Source: CBDVBL01 sp965555375
Lineage (GTDB): Bacteria > Zixibacteria > MSB-5A5 > UBA10806
NCBI GenBank assembly: GCA_965555375.1
Contig: CBEWDL010000032.1
Coordinates: forward strand, 1 to 22,929
Direction of reading: 5' to 3'
Length of the DNA stretch: 22,929 nt
In this document: positions 1 to 6,783 of the stretch, in pieces
How the letters are laid out: each line of letters begins with the position of its first letter
Numbering within the stretch: position 1 is the first letter of the stretch
Notes under the pieces: generated by a model
What the model saw: the letters and a program-made list of their open reading frames with translations, nothing else
The model's database searches: none
Told to the model about the DNA's origin: nothing
Position numbers and translations under genes: made by a program

Positions 1-2137
1 CCGATCCCGTAATCGCTTCCGGGAATGGATTCCAGGCTACCCCGCCATCGGTTGAGGCCTCCAGGTAAAGAAAATCCTGATCGGATTGCAGAACCCCCCT
101 GTAGTAGAAGGTTATATCTGCGCCGCTGACATCGGTGAGATCAAGGCCGAAAGTCGATTCCAGCCAGCTATCAGAGTTATCGTCGTAGTATGTGGTTGGA
201 GAATCGGTTATACACAGGTTGCCGGTTCCGGCGTATTCCGTCGTCAAGCCCCATCTGTCATTGGTTCCGCCGGACCTCCATAATTGAATGCCGTCCTCGA
301 AAGAATCCTCGACGTACGATTCGTCAAGATCAAATGAATATGGATGCACGGAGCCGCCCAGCGGATCGAAAGCATATGAACCGTTCTCATCAGTAGCCTC
401 GAAATAATACTGAAGCTCGCCGCCACTCTGCCCCGGAATCTCCGCGTAAAAAACGACGTTGTCAGATGTATTCATGGTGATCTGAGTAAAATCTCCACTA
501 TCGCCTATCCTGTAATGTAGATAGGCGTCAGTTATAGTGGTATCGCTGGAGATTGCAACGGAAATGGGAATCGATTGCCCGGCGCGAACCATAACATCCG
601 GTCTATGATCAAACACCATATCACCTTCGGGATGATAATAGAGGGCCCGACCCACGTCGGCGATCCCCCAACCGTATTCGTTGCCCGGATCATCGGAACG
701 GTCGGCAGTCATCATGAGGGCTTCTCGAACCATCATGGGCGTCCAGTTGGGATGCGCTGAGAGGAGAACGGCACAGGCACCACCCAGAAGCGGCGTTGAA
801 AGCGACGTCCCGCCAGCAGTCGTATATCCATTATAATCGTAAGGGTCCGCACAGACAGTAGAAACACCCTGCGCGCAGACCTCCGGCTTTATTCGGCCGT
901 CAAAAGTTGGGCCCAGAGCGGAAAACCCGGCAAGGTAGCCATTAGGATCGACAGCTCCGCAGGCGATAACAGAATCACCATCAGCCGGAGCGAGAAGAGA
1001 GCCCGGCCCTAACGATCCATTATTCCCCTGGGCCGTCGCAACCGCAATTCCGTTATAGGCGGCCAGATCGGCTGCTATGGTAACGATTGTGGTGTTTCCA
1101 TCCATATCCTCGTAAGTATAGTCATCGTCCGGGGAATCAAAACCATACCGATATCCTAAGGAGGCGGATATCACCGATGCGCCAATGGAATCCGCCCACT
1201 CGGCGCCAGCGGCCCAGTTATCTTCCTCTATGTGATGCTCGGATGATACGTCCTCGCTTTTGGAAAGAACGAAACTCGCCAGGTAGGCTGGCCCATAGAG
1301 GTTTCCCTCCGATTCCCCACCGAGCGCCGACCATGTCAGGGTTCCATGGTCAGCCTGACCCCAGGAATCCTGATTCTCGTCGAAATCTGTATTATCATCA
1401 TTATATATAAAATCGTATTGGGCTATCAATCGCCCGCTGTCGATAATATTTTGAAAAGCCTCGTGCCCCTGACGGTAACCGGTATCCATCATGCAAACTA
1501 TTACATCCTGCCCCTTGAATCCCAGCTCGTGGGCCACGATCACGTTGATCTGTTCGAGCTGCCCCTGCGATGGCCCATAATCCAGCGACACCAGCGTCAT
1601 ATCAGGCAGAATCGGGGAAAGTTCGATATCCACATCCGATCTCGAATATGCGACCGCTTTGATATATCTTACAAAAGGAAAGGTTGCTAAAACATCTATC
1701 TGCGACGGCGTAGCTTCGACCGTAACGGCATTGAACCATCTCAGTGTATGACGCAATTGCGCGCCGGTTGAGAGGACCAGGTCGATATAGGCGGTTTTCA
1801 CGGACAGATCGCGGAAATCGACCGCATTATCCGCACCACGGGCTTTTATTCTCCGCTCATAGGCTGCTGGAGTTAGATTCCTCTCAGTCAAACTCAATTT
1901 CTCACTAAGCTCCCCTGCGCTGGAAATTCCCTTATCCGTGAGAAATACCCAGACCGGAATAGGGTTTCCATCCATCTGAGATGAAATCAAAATGTTCAGC
2001 CTGGTATCGATCGTCGGATATTGTTTATCCATCGATAACTGATAGGGACCGGCCCATATCGCGGGATTTTCCGAGGCTTCTATATTGATCGGAATTAATA
2101 GAATCGTCAGGGCCAGCACTGGTGATAATAATCGCAT
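1..2137 (-). CDS. Secreted subtilisin-like S8 serine peptidase, 3' end cut by window edge
   Basis: Reading from the ATG at 2137, the frame stays open to the left edge, giving at least 712 residues; the C-terminus lies outside the window. Residues 1-22 form a signal peptide (basic start, hydrophobic LLSPVLALTILLIPI core), so the enzyme is exported. Residues ~60-165 resemble an inhibitor I9-type propeptide, including RWFNAVTVEATPSQIDVL. The S8 catalytic triad is visible: Asp218 (VIVCMMDTGY), His264 (DHGTLT) and Ser445 (GGTSLSTP), with oxyanion Asn372/373 in QGNNG. After ~500 come beta-rich segments: an Ig-like region and a MAM/jelly-roll-like ectodomain (VEDSFEDG at ~610 onward, FYYRGVLQSDQDFLYLEAS). 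A T9SS sorting domain may follow past the edge, but that cannot be seen. The ATG is preceded by CTGTGGAGGAAAA, a strong ribosome site. The role is probably extracellular protein degradation; the substrate is unknown. Family assignment is very secure. Confidence 0.93.
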   Translation of the reverse strand, partial: MRLLSPVLALTILLIPINIEASENPAIWAGPYQLSMDKQYPTIDTRLNILISSQMDGNPIPVWVFLTDKGISSAGELSEKLSLTERNLTPAAYERRIKARGADNAVDFRDLSVKTAYIDLVLSTGAQLRHTLRWFNAVTVEATPSQIDVLATFPFVRYIKAVAYSRSDVDIELSPILPDMTLVSLDYGPSQGQLEQINVIVAHELGFKGQDVIVCMMDTGYRQGHEAFQNIIDSGRLIAQYDFIYNDDNTDFDENQDSWGQADHGTLTWSALGGESEGNLYGPAYLASFVLSKSEDVSSEHHIEEDNWAAGAEWADSIGASVISASLGYRYGFDSPDDDYTYEDMDGNTTIVTIAADLAAYNGIAVATAQGNNGSLGPGSLLAPADGDSVIACGAVDPNGYLAGFSALGPTFDGRIKPEVCAQGVSTVCADPYDYNGYTTAGGTSLSTPLLGGACAVLLSAHPNWTPMMVREALMMTADRSDDPGNEYGWGIADVGRALYYHPEGDMVFDHRPDVMVRAGQSIPISVAISSDTTITDAYLHYRIGDSGDFTQITMNTSDNVVFYAEIPGQSGGELQYYFEATDENGSYAFDPLGGSVHPYSFDLDESYVEDSFEDGIQLWRSGGTNDRWGLTTEYAGTGNLCITDSPTTYYDDNSDSWLESTFGLDLTDVSGADITFYYRGVLQSDQDFLYLEASTDGGVAWNPFPEAITGS

Positions 2138-2190
2138 TTTTCCTCCACAGATTTCCTTGAAGCTTCTTATCCTTACACGGGATCGATCAC

Positions 2191-2210
2191 ATAACTTTAA
2201 TTCAAGTTAT
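2191..2210. repeat. Inverted repeat at the S8 peptidase promoter (operator candidate)
   Basis: ATAACTT (2191-2197) and AAGTTAT (2204-2210) form a perfect 7-bp inverted repeat around a 6-nt spacer. It overlaps the proposed -10 element and lies about 55 nt upstream of the S8 start codon. The position suits a repressor site or a 5'-UTR hairpin. There is no direct evidence of binding. Confidence 0.35.
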
Positions 2211-2232
2211 ACCCTATGAGGAGCATTGTCAA
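2206..2232 (-). promoter_or_regulatory. Candidate promoter of the S8 peptidase gene
   Basis: On the minus strand a perfect TTGACA (2232-2227) is followed by 15 nt and TATAAC (2211-2206); a 17-nt spacing to TAACTT is the alternative. It sits ~70 nt upstream of the ATG at 2137, in the gap after the RNase H-like gene. The spacing is slightly short, so this is tentative. Confidence 0.4.
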
Positions 2233-2245
2233 GGAAATATCACCC

Positions 2246-2740
2246 CTATAAGTCGGTATGTCTATCACTCTCTGCTTTTTCTCTTTTGAGTTTTTTCTCA
2301 TCAAATTCTATCCGGATATCCGCTGCCACCGGAGGCATATCGAATAGACCGGTGATGGAAACATTCTCCTGACGGGGTATCCAGCTAACTTTATACTGAA
2401 TCTTAGCTCTATAACGAATGGCCGCGTTATAATACTTTTTAAGATCGCTTGAGATAGATTTATGATGATTAATCTGGTAATTTACGATGGCGCTGTCGGA
2501 GAACGCCTCGATCTCCAGATCCTTAAAGGCTTCCCGGTTCTCCTCAATAAACTTTAGAAGAGCCAGAAGCCCTTCATACTGGCATTGGAATAACGTTCCT
2601 GCGAATCTGCTCCTGAAGGCAATACCCAGATCGGGGATGGCGAAGCCGAATATGCCCCCGTCCCTCTCAAGGCCGCCGCTGAAAGATATGCCGAAAAAAT
2701 AGCATTGCAATGGACCTGATAACGATGATTCTTGCCTCAT
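2246..2740 (-). CDS. RNase H-like fold protein, probably catalytically degenerate
   Basis: A 164-residue cytoplasmic protein with no signal peptide or membrane segment. The order of elements follows the RNase HI fold: an N-terminal beta-hairpin (residues ~12-46), a helix with CQYEGLLALLKFIEE (52-66), a strand with FSDSAIVNYQI (80-90), and a late VSWIPRQEN segment (118-126) matching the family's conserved strand/Asn region. Of the four acidic catalytic positions of RNase HI, Glu56 and Asp82 are recognisable. The first Asp is not found in the opening strand (FFGISFSGG), and the last Asp, expected just after RQEN, is replaced by SIT. It may therefore bind nucleic acid without cutting it, or be a divergent relative. 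The C-terminus is charged (EKKLKREKAESDRHTD). The ATG at 2740 has only a weak ribosome site, so the start is uncertain. Confidence 0.65.
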   Translation of the reverse strand: MRQESSLSGPLQCYFFGISFSGGLERDGGIFGFAIPDLGIAFRSRFAGTLFQCQYEGLLALLKFIEENREAFKDLEIEAFSDSAIVNYQINHHKSISSDLKKYYNAAIRYRAKIQYKVSWIPRQENVSITGLFDMPPVAADIRIEFDEKKLKREKAESDRHTDL

Positions 2741-2817
2741 GCAGAACCATCAAAGCAAACCGTATGCCTTTAATTTTTTTACCAAATTGAAATCTCAATA
2801 TGTTGTGTCTTAATAGG

Positions 2818-2856
2818 ATAGCAGTTTCTGCTATGGCTAACCCAGAGCGGTAGCCA
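2818..2856. repeat. Two tandem hairpins in the intergenic region
   Basis: ATAGCAG-TTT-CTGCTAT (2818-2834) is a perfect 7-bp stem with a 3-nt loop. It abuts TGGCTA (2834-2839)...TAGCCA (2851-2856), a perfect 6-bp stem. GCAGT (2821-2825) can alternatively pair with ACTGC (2856-2860), so two folds are mutually exclusive. No long T-run follows on either strand, so these are not classical terminators. Confidence 0.5.
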
Positions 2857-2925
2857 CTGCACCAATCACCAAATATGCAAATCGTTGCCGAACTGGGGAA
2901 ATCTGCTTATTGATCTGTTTCCGGT

Positions 2926-2950
2926 GGTGTTGGAAGTTAGTTCCGACACC
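2926..2950 (+). repeat. Strong intergenic hairpin
   Basis: GGTGTTGGAA (2926-2935) pairs with TTCCGACACC (2941-2950) around a GTTAG loop. The plus-strand RNA has ten pairs including one G-U wobble; the minus strand has an A-C mismatch instead, which hints at plus-strand function. A further small stem, TCCGG-ATTTA-CCGGA, follows at 2970-2984. No function is assigned. Confidence 0.45.
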
Positions 2951-3016
2951 TTGAGTATATCAAAGGACCTCCGGATTTACCGGAATATTTTGCTCATAAC
3001 TCGGCCCACTTTATCA

Positions 3017-3472
3017 TCACACCTTCCCGTCCCCCTCGCATATCCGGCAGTTTACCAGCTTCTTCGAGTTCTTGTGCTCGCCTGCGGCCAGAAGACAGTC
3101 GATACAGGACGTCATTCTGATTTTGGCCCCGAACATCTGACCATGGCTCTTATCGTAGGGAGCGCCGGCTGCGCAGACGCCGGTGCCTTCGCAATGCTCG
3201 CAGTCGATCCCTAATTTCTCTTTCTTCGGCTTCTCCGGCGGTTTTTCAACAACCGGCTCCACGGGCGGCGGTTCCGCTATAACCGGCTTTTCCGGTCTTG
3301 GCCTCTCCGGAATTCCTTTTTTTCTAGCCTTTTCCTTTGGCACTACTTTTTTTGCGGTTTTCTTTTTCGCCACTTTCTTCGCAGCCTTCTTCTTGGCGAC
3401 CTTTCTCTTCGTCGCTGCCTTTTTTACAGCCTTTTTCCTGGCGGGCTTCTTCGCTTTCTTTTTGGCCGGCAT
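3017..3472 (-). CDS. Histone H1-like lysine-rich protein with DnaJ-type CxxCxGxG zinc knuckles
   Basis: 151 residues from the ATG at 3472, chosen because GGGAG lies at good spacing upstream; a longer in-frame start at 3508 lacks such a site. Residues 1-53 are an AKKxAKK-type polycation like eukaryotic H1 tails and bacterial H1-like proteins. Residues 54-88 are a Pro/Glu/Lys linker (RPRPEKP, EPPPVEP). Residues 89-151 hold paired cysteines: CEHCEGTG (Cys91/Cys94), SCIDC (Cys123/Cys126) and CRICEGDG (Cys142/Cys145). The first and last match the DnaJ CxxCxGxG zinc-binding signature; Cys100 is extra. By inference the tail binds DNA, RNA or another polyanion, and the C-terminal knuckle binds zinc and possibly protein. 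It stands alone with its own promoter, divergent from the T9SS gene. The function is not known. The same tail type recurs on the aconitase subunit and SucD in this window. Confidence 0.85.
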   Translation of the reverse strand: MPAKKKAKKPARKKAVKKAATKRKVAKKKAAKKVAKKKTAKKVVPKEKARKKGIPERPRPEKPVIAEPPPVEPVVEKPPEKPKKEKLGIDCEHCEGTGVCAAGAPYDKSHGQMFGAKIRMTSCIDCLLAAGEHKNSKKLVNCRICEGDGKV

Positions 3473-3510
3473 AAGATCTCCCGTTTCTAAATAATTCAAT
3501 TTCCGCATTA

Positions 3511-3539
3511 ATTTTAGCAGCTATTGAAGGGTTCGGCAA
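3511..3539 (-). promoter_or_regulatory. Candidate promoter of the H1-like/zinc-knuckle gene
   Basis: On the minus strand TTGCCG (3539-3534), a 17-nt spacer and TAAAAT (3516-3511) lie ~38 nt upstream of the ATG at 3472. The -10 matches the consensus at five of six bases. The site lies in the divergent gap shared with the plus-strand T9SS gene. Confidence 0.45.
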
Positions 3540-3635
3540 CGTAATTTTGAATCAAGCATAGAAAGTAGGAGCCGATATTCTGAAGTGAGGCCTTAATCGG
3601 GTCGGTCGTGAATTTGCTTGACCGGAGGATGCTTC

Positions 3636-4439
3636 ATGAGAACGGCCATCTTATTGTTGATAGCCACTACACTACCAATAACGGCTTTCCCTCACACAAA
3701 TTATACCGGTTATTCTGGAGCGCCCGGCTCCAATGGCACCTGCACAAGCTCATGTCACGATCAGTTCAGCTTTACGCCAACGGTAACTGTAACCGGCTTC
3801 CCGGAAATATACGAACCGGGCCAGCAGTATACGATTTCAGTCGGTCATACATCGGGAAGCAGCATAAATCAGTTTAATGCCTCCGTCAGAATCGGCACCG
3901 GGTCAGACATTGCGGGCCTGATATCCGCCGGCGACGGCACCCAGACCTATGACACGCCAAACGAAACCAACGGAGTTCGGTGGTCATCGGCCAACAGCGA
4001 TTCGGGGGATTTCATCTGGACCGCGCCCGATCCCTGGACCGGTGAAGTCAGGTTATATTGGGCGGGGCTTCAGGGCACAAGATCAAACGGCGCCGATACC
4101 CAGGTGGTCTTGATTTCCTATGAATACAACACCGGTGTCGAATTCATTCCCGGTTCGCCCGGCCGCTATTCGCTTAAGCAAAATTACCCCAATCCTTTTA
4201 ACGATCAGACATTAATCGAGATAAACGTGGCCGAGGCCGGCCGGGTCGAATTCATAATCACCAATATCCTCGGGCAGATAGTCTACCGATGGAATGATAT
4301 TACTGTCCAGCCGGGTAACATCATGATCCGCTGGGACGGCAAAGAGATGACCGGCCGGACGCTACCATCGGGGATATATTTCTATAGATTAATCACCTCT
4401 GCCGGAACCATTACCAAGAAAATGATGTTATTGCGCTGA
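3636..4439 (+). CDS. T9SS-exported protein with CxxxCH motif and C-terminal sorting domain
   Basis: 267 residues from the ATG at 3636, which has GGAGG seven bases upstream; an upstream in-frame TTG at 3618 lacks this. Residues 1-17 are a signal peptide (LLLIATTLPITA). Then comes YSGAPGSNGTCTSSCHDQF, resembling the 'choice-of-anchor V' family, where a GAPG..C..CH segment precedes a beta-sandwich (here residues ~45-163). That family usually has a cytochrome-like CxxCH; here it is Cys36-x3-Cys40-His41. Residues ~178-267 form a type A T9SS sorting domain: LKQNYPNPFN, then FIITNILGQIVY, SGIYFYRL and a KKMMLLR end. The protein is inferred to cross the inner membrane by Sec and the outer membrane by T9SS, ending secreted or surface-bound. 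It is the only plus-strand gene here and is followed by its own terminator. Biological role unknown. Confidence 0.9.
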   Translation: MRTAILLLIATTLPITAFPHTNYTGYSGAPGSNGTCTSSCHDQFSFTPTVTVTGFPEIYEPGQQYTISVGHTSGSSINQFNASVRIGTGSDIAGLISAGDGTQTYDTPNETNGVRWSSANSDSGDFIWTAPDPWTGEVRLYWAGLQGTRSNGADTQVVLISYEYNTGVEFIPGSPGRYSLKQNYPNPFNDQTLIEINVAEAGRVEFIITNILGQIVYRWNDITVQPGNIMIRWDGKEMTGRTLPSGIYFYRLITSAGTITKKMMLLR

Positions 4440-4470
4440 TTAGACGCCGAATTCTCGGTTGATGGGTGGG

Positions 4471-4510
4471 AGCATGCTTTCCGTACCAGCCGGTAAGCAT
4501 GCTTTTTTTT
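4471..4510 (+). terminator. Intrinsic terminator of the T9SS gene
   Basis: AGCATGCTT (4471-4479) pairs with AAGCATGCT (4495-4503); an inner CCG/CGG pair lies in the loop, and eight T residues follow (4503-4510). It begins 31 nt after the stop codon on the plus strand. Its stem carries the same GCATGC core as the neighbouring palindrome cluster. Confidence 0.85.
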
Positions 4511-4550
4511 GATTTACCCCGGTCAATAGCCACCGTTTGATAACCCGCGG

Positions 4551-4632
4551 GTGGCATGCTCTCACGCCGAAGGCGGGTGAGCATGTTTCTTTAGCTTTTT
4601 CAGCATGCTTACCCTTCGGGAAAGCATGCCAC
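4551..4632. repeat. GCATGC-core palindromic repeat cluster
   Basis: A perfect 10-bp outer inverted repeat, GTGGCATGCT (4551-4560) and AGCATGCCAC (4623-4632), encloses two smaller hairpins. One is imperfect, CATGCTCTCACGCC-GAA-GGCGGGTGAGCATG (4555-4585). The other is GCATGCTT-a-CCC-TTC-GGG-a-AAGCATGC (4603-4629). With the terminator next to it there are five GCATGC sites and one GCATGT in ~160 bp. This looks like an interspersed REP-type element, but its copy number elsewhere cannot be judged from one window. Confidence 0.6.
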
Positions 4633-4656
4633 ACACCCAATTCGTCTTTGTTTTTT

Positions 4657-4682
4657 TGTGGGCGGGGGCCTGTCCCCCCACA
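4657..4682. repeat. G/C-rich hairpin TGTGGG...CCCACA
   Basis: TGTGGG (4657-4662) pairs with CCCACA (4677-4682), extended by GGG/CCC inside. A related GGGGGCCT...GTCCCCC arrangement follows at ~4703-4735, suggesting a degenerate second copy. A third palindrome, GTCGGA-N7-TCCGAC, lies at 4833-4851. No gene is seen in 4440-4871: the region holds only these palindromes, and reading frames through it look spurious. Confidence 0.45.
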
Positions 4683-4871
4683 AACATAGACAGATATCGA
4701 TTGGGGGCCTAAGCGTCCTTTGGATATGTCCCCCGACATCCTGCGGCCAGACAACCCGACCGCCTACAAATTGGGAAAAATAAACTTATATCAAGATCTC
4801 GGGAGACCTGCCACCAAAACCACACGAATAACGTCGGAATTAACGTCCGACATCACCCATTGCCATAATAC

Positions 4872-4900
4872 AAAAAAAGGCCGGCATCACACCGGCCTTT
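4872..4900 (-). terminator. Intrinsic terminator at the end of the TCA operon
   Basis: On the minus strand AAAGGCCGG (4900-4892) and CCGGCCTTT (4884-4876) form a perfect 9-bp stem around a 7-nt loop, running into seven T residues (4878-4872). It lies 21 nt after the icd stop codon, which marks icd as the last gene of the transcript. Confidence 0.92.
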
Positions 4901-4921
4901 CAGTTTGCATCGCTTCTTATC

Positions 4922-6163
4922 TTACAGATTGGCAATCATATTGGTCGCATACTGCGATGTCGAGACCTTGGTGGCTCCCTCCATCTGACGTTCCAGATCG
5001 TAGGTGACCGTTTTCTGTATGATCGTCTCTTGCATGGCGTCTTCGATACTTTTGGCAGCCTCTTTCCAGCCTAAGTATTTCAGCATCATGCAGGCCGAAA
5101 GAATCAGCGACCCGGGATTCACCATGTCTTTGTCGGCATATTTCGGAGCTGTACCGTGGGTGGCCTCGAACAGCCCGATGAAGTCACCGATGTTGGCGCC
5201 GGGGGCCATTCCCAGCCCGCCGACCTGCGCCGCACAGGCATCGGAGAGATAATCACCGTTAAGATTGGGCGTCGCCAAAACCTCATACTCGTCGGTGCGG
5301 GTCAAGACCTGCTGGAACATCGAATCGGCGATCCGGTCCTTAATAAGGATCTTTCCTTCGGGCTGTTTGCCCTTGTATTTGCTCCAGAGCTCATCCTCGG
5401 TGATGGTTTTCGTGGGAAATGCCTTTTTCGCAATCTGGTAGCCCCAATCGCGGAAAGCGCCCTCGGTGTATTTCATGATATTGCCCTTATGAACGAGGGT
5501 CACCGAGGTTCGGTTATTGTCTATTGCATATTGTATCGCCTTGCGCACCAGTCTTTGAGTACCCGTCACTGAGATCGGTTTGATCCCGATTCCTGAATCG
5601 CTGCGCACTTTGACTTTCATCTTCTTCATTAAAAAATCGATAATCGCTTTAGCCTCTTTGCTCCCCTTGGGCCATTCGATTCCGGCATAAACGTCCTCGG
5701 TATTCTCCCTGAAAATCACCACATCCATCTTTTCAGGATGCGTTACGGGCGAAGGCACTCCGGAGAAATAGCGCACCGGCCGAACACAGGCATAGAGAAC
5801 AAGCCTTTGCCGTAAGGTTACGTTGAGGGAACGGTATCCTCCGCCGACCGGGGTGGTTAGCGGGCCCTTTAAAGCAACAATATAGTGCTTTATGGCGTCG
5901 AAAGTATCTTTCGGAAGGACTTCGCCGTAGCGCTCCTGGGCCGCTTCTCCGGCGTAGATATCGAACCAGACAATCCTCTTTTTGCCTCCATAGGTTTTCT
6001 CAACGGCGGCATCGACTACCCGCCGCGTCGCTTTCATAATATCGCGGCCGATACCATCGCCCTCGATCACCGGTATTATGGGGTAGGCGGGAATTTTTAA
6101 CTTGTTGTTCACGATCGTAATCGGTTTCCCCTCTTTCGGGGGCTCGATCAACTTAAACTTCAC
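4922..6163 (-). CDS. icd: Isocitrate dehydrogenase, NADP-type
   Basis: A 413-residue cytoplasmic enzyme converting isocitrate to 2-oxoglutarate and CO2, the same size class as the E. coli homodimeric enzyme. Visible motifs: VIEGDGIG (32-39); RSLNVTLRQ with Ser112 at the position of the E. coli regulatory phospho-Ser113; FRENTEDVYAG (151-161); LVHKGNIMKYTEG (223-234); NGDYLSDACAAQVGG with the metal-binding Asp residues; and HGTAPKYA (336-343). In E. coli the Lys and Tyr of that last motif contact the 2'-phosphate of NADP, so Lys341/Tyr342 point to NADP. The start is a GTG at 6163 with AGGAGGAG just upstream. The 20-nt gap after the LiaF-like gene and the terminator downstream make this the last operon gene. 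It supplies or consumes the 2-oxoglutarate used by the Kor complex encoded upstream, so it may run in either direction. Confidence 0.97.
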   Translation of the reverse strand: MKFKLIEPPKEGKPITIVNNKLKIPAYPIIPVIEGDGIGRDIMKATRRVVDAAVEKTYGGKKRIVWFDIYAGEAAQERYGEVLPKDTFDAIKHYIVALKGPLTTPVGGGYRSLNVTLRQRLVLYACVRPVRYFSGVPSPVTHPEKMDVVIFRENTEDVYAGIEWPKGSKEAKAIIDFLMKKMKVKVRSDSGIGIKPISVTGTQRLVRKAIQYAIDNNRTSVTLVHKGNIMKYTEGAFRDWGYQIAKKAFPTKTITEDELWSKYKGKQPEGKILIKDRIADSMFQQVLTRTDEYEVLATPNLNGDYLSDACAAQVGGLGMAPGANIGDFIGLFEATHGTAPKYADKDMVNPGSLILSACMMLKYLGWKEAAKSIEDAMQETIIQKTVTYDLERQMEGATKVSTSQYATNMIANL

Positions 6164-6183
6164 CAGTCTCCTCCTCTAATATT

Positions 6184-6783
6184 CTATCCACCACTATCAT
6201 CATTGGCACGTATTTTTTGAATCGTCAATTCCCCGACGAAACCGTCGACGTTAATATGGAGCTTTTTTTCGGATGATTGATAGTCATCGTCAATCTGTTC
6301 CAGTTTCGGGAAAATACCGCCGCTCTTATGGCGATCATATTTTAATTCCCCTGCAAAAGCCTGCGCCGTGACCCGCAGGGGGAAACCGGTGGGAACATAT
6401 ATGGTCGCCCCGCCAATACCGAACGAGGCATTCAAACGATTCTCGCCGGTTAAAAGCCTGACGCCTGCCAGATCTATGGAGAGTTCGCCGATAAATAGCG
6501 AAACGCTTACATCGCCGATCTCATGTCCGCTATAGCTCGTTTTCAGTTCACCGACAAATCTACTCCGGGTTTCCCAGTCCGCTCCCGACGCTTTATGGCT
6601 GAACCTCCACCGGTTGACGATGATGTATAAGCCGATGAATATCAGTATCAGGGGCCAGAGATTGCCAATGAAACGCCAGGCATTGAATTCACGTAGAATG
6701 TTCTCCAGCAGAAACAGCAGGCCTATTATGAGGATAATCCAGCCAATAAGCTTTCGGCTGTTAAGCTTCATTTTCCAGACCAA
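6184..6783 (-). CDS. LiaF-like membrane protein (two-helix anchor plus beta-rich domain)
   Basis: 199 residues. Two hydrophobic helices, residues ~12-29 (LIGWIILIIGLLFLLENI) and ~39-57 (IGNLWPLILIFIGLYIIV), form a DUF5668/LiaI-LiaF-type membrane unit. Residues ~75-193 form the cytoplasmic or periplasmic beta-repeat domain of the LiaF C-terminal family, with recurrent FVGEL/FIGELS/FAGEL/FVGELT strand motifs. In Firmicutes LiaF inhibits the LiaRS envelope-stress system; no histidine kinase or regulator is visible here, so that role cannot be transferred. The start is TTG at 6783, directly after the TAA of the previous gene (TAATTG), with AAGGAG suitably spaced inside that gene's last codons; ATG at 6771 is the alternative. 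The gene is embedded between the aconitase subunits and icd and is evidently co-transcribed with them. Confidence 0.8.
   Translation of the reverse strand: MVWKMKLNSRKLIGWIILIIGLLFLLENILREFNAWRFIGNLWPLILIFIGLYIIVNRWRFSHKASGADWETRSRFVGELKTSYSGHEIGDVSVSLFIGELSIDLAGVRLLTGENRLNASFGIGGATIYVPTGFPLRVTAQAFAGELKYDRHKSGGIFPKLEQIDDDYQSSEKKLHINVDGFVGELTIQKIRANDDSGG

Noticed and set aside
3183..3494. Plus-strand frame rich in Phe and Ala that looks like a membrane protein
   Set aside because: It is the antisense of the AKK-repeat tail: Lys and Ala codons read backwards give Phe, Leu and Ala runs. The minus-strand gene has the ribosome site, zinc motifs and sensible composition.
4440..4754. 104-codon minus-strand frame
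   Set aside because: Runs across the palindrome cluster and terminator; low-complexity translation of repeats, and no ribosome site.
4440..4871. Possible CRISPR array
   Set aside because: Repeats are palindromes of varied size without regular unique spacers, and no cas gene is near.
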